From Prochlorococcus sp. AG-409-B13 (GTDB lineage Bacteria > Cyanobacteriota > Cyanobacteriia > PCC-6307 > Cyanobiaceae): DNA of 64,000 bases. Shown piece after piece: positions 63,555 through 64,000 of this stretch. Every line of letters starts with the position of its first letter. The first letter of the stretch is position 1. Made by a program: the position numbers and the translations under genes. Location of the stretch: positions 62,001-126,000 of the forward strand of contig QCJM01000003.1 of assembly GCA_003216035.1 (NCBI GenBank). Direction: 5' to 3'. Below the pieces are notes generated by a model, which searched no databases, had not been told where the DNA came from, and saw only the letters and a list, made by a program, of their open reading frames with translations.

Positions 63555-64000
63555 ATGCTTGTGATTGAACTTAAGGATCTAGATAAGTCTTATGGGGCAG
63601 TTAAGGCCCTTAAAGGGCTAAGCCTAAAAGTGCCTAAAGGTAGTATTTTTGGACTTCTTGGTCCTAATGGTGCAGGAAAAACAACAACCTTAAGAATTCT
63701 TTGCACCTTATTGGCACCTGATACGGGTGAGGTTTCTGTGGCGGGTTTTAATGCTTTAACTGATCCACGTTCTGTAAGGCAATCATTGGGTTATGTCGCT
63801 CAAGAGGTGGCTATAGATAAAATTCTTACAGGTCGCGAATTGCTTGAGTTACAAGGAGATCTTTATCATCTTCGCTTTGAAGAAAAAGAAGGCCGGATAG
63901 AAGAATTGATTTCCAAACTGGAGATGGAAGAATGGATTGACCGTCGTTGTGGAACTTATTCCGGAGGTATGCGCAGAAGGCTAGATTTGGCTTCAGGATT
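63555..64000 (+). CDS. ABC transporter ATPase, CcmA/DrrA type (cut by window end)
   Basis: Partial gene: ATG at 63555 (MLVIELKDLDKSYGAVKAL), open to the window edge at 64000. Walker A GLLGPNGAGKTTTLR and the signature YSGGMRRRLDLASG are visible; the Walker B segment lies beyond the edge. The pattern is that of ABC-2-type exporters (DrrA/NodI-like). It follows ctaB after 90 bases on the same strand, so the partner permease should follow downstream. Confidence 0.9.
   Translation, partial: MLVIELKDLDKSYGAVKALKGLSLKVPKGSIFGLLGPNGAGKTTTLRILCTLLAPDTGEVSVAGFNALTDPRSVRQSLGYVAQEVAIDKILTGRELLELQGDLYHLRFEEKEGRIEELISKLEMEEWIDRRCGTYSGGMRRRLDLASG

Overview
The window reads as a chromosome segment of a marine picocyanobacterium, most likely a Prochlorococcus of a lineage with fairly high GC (a few lines counted by eye give a little over 40 percent G+C). 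The cyanobacterial diagnosis rests on a cyAbrB regulator, Vipp1/IM30, NdhB of the photosynthetic NDH-1 complex, a Ycf46-type AAA ATPase, DUF1825, DUF2808, DUF3086 and DUF3119 proteins, cyanobacterial YidC and the ctaCDE / ctaAB loci. The Prochlorococcus assignment is inference from moderate-to-low GC, very short intergenic spacers, frequent TTG/GTG starts and compact housekeeping content. No phage, insertion sequence, CRISPR array or obvious genomic island was seen.

Layout. 0-8.5 kb: a secreted repeat-like protein, purC, then a tightly overlapping envelope operon omp85-lpxC-fabZ-lpxA-lpxB ending in a periplasmic msrA. 8.3-14 kb: a small orphan protein, pepA, a GIY-YIG domain protein, a 0.9 kb gene-free gap, DUF1825, tyrS and pyrF. 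14-18.3 kb (minus strand): MFS transporter, MlaE-type lipid-transport permease, DUF3119, DUF3086 and plsY, a membrane-lipid neighbourhood. 18.4-30 kb: tRNA-Gly(TCC), glgX, a degenerate metallo-beta-lactamase-fold protein, HU, gluQ, two small lineage-type proteins, a class II aldolase, tRNA-Arg(TCT), an HTH protein, a LapA-like protein, rsmI, cysQ and pnp. 30-39 kb (minus): one long co-directional housekeeping series sppA-aroH-DUF2808-rpmH-rnpA-PH domain-yidC-ycf46-serS-rseP-rpsN-pnp, covering ribosome, RNA processing, membrane insertion and proteolysis. rpmH is absent from the ORF track because it is only 45 codons.

39-49 kb: a DMT transporter and two glycosyltransferases in one overlapping operon, a DciA-type helicase loader with a C-terminal zinc motif, vipp1, a PLP aminotransferase overlapping birA, a LolD-like ABC ATPase and ndhB. 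49-57 kb: topA, a repeat-containing lipoprotein, a DUF2232 membrane protein, a CobT-like phosphoribosyltransferase, a Tat-type lipoprotein resembling a solute-binding protein, an Fe-S aldo/keto reductase, a DUF151 bifunctional nuclease and ribE. 57.6-64 kb: cyAbrB, ctaE-ctaD-ctaC (minus), divergent ctaA-ctaB (heme A synthesis) and the start of an ABC-2-type ATPase cut by the window edge.

No wholly new multi-gene system could be demonstrated. The best leads are an RNA leader with mutually exclusive pairings upstream of the aminotransferase (44545-44620), the 27-bp near-palindrome in a gene-free gap at 23455-23481, a catalytically stripped MBL-fold protein at 20621-21271, the DciA/zinc-motif architecture at 43123-43644, a tandem duplication that creates an overlapping upstream ORF at the aldolase start (24748-24779), and the gene-free stretch at 10788-11696. 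All structural RNA statements come from reading complementarity by eye; no folding or database search was run.
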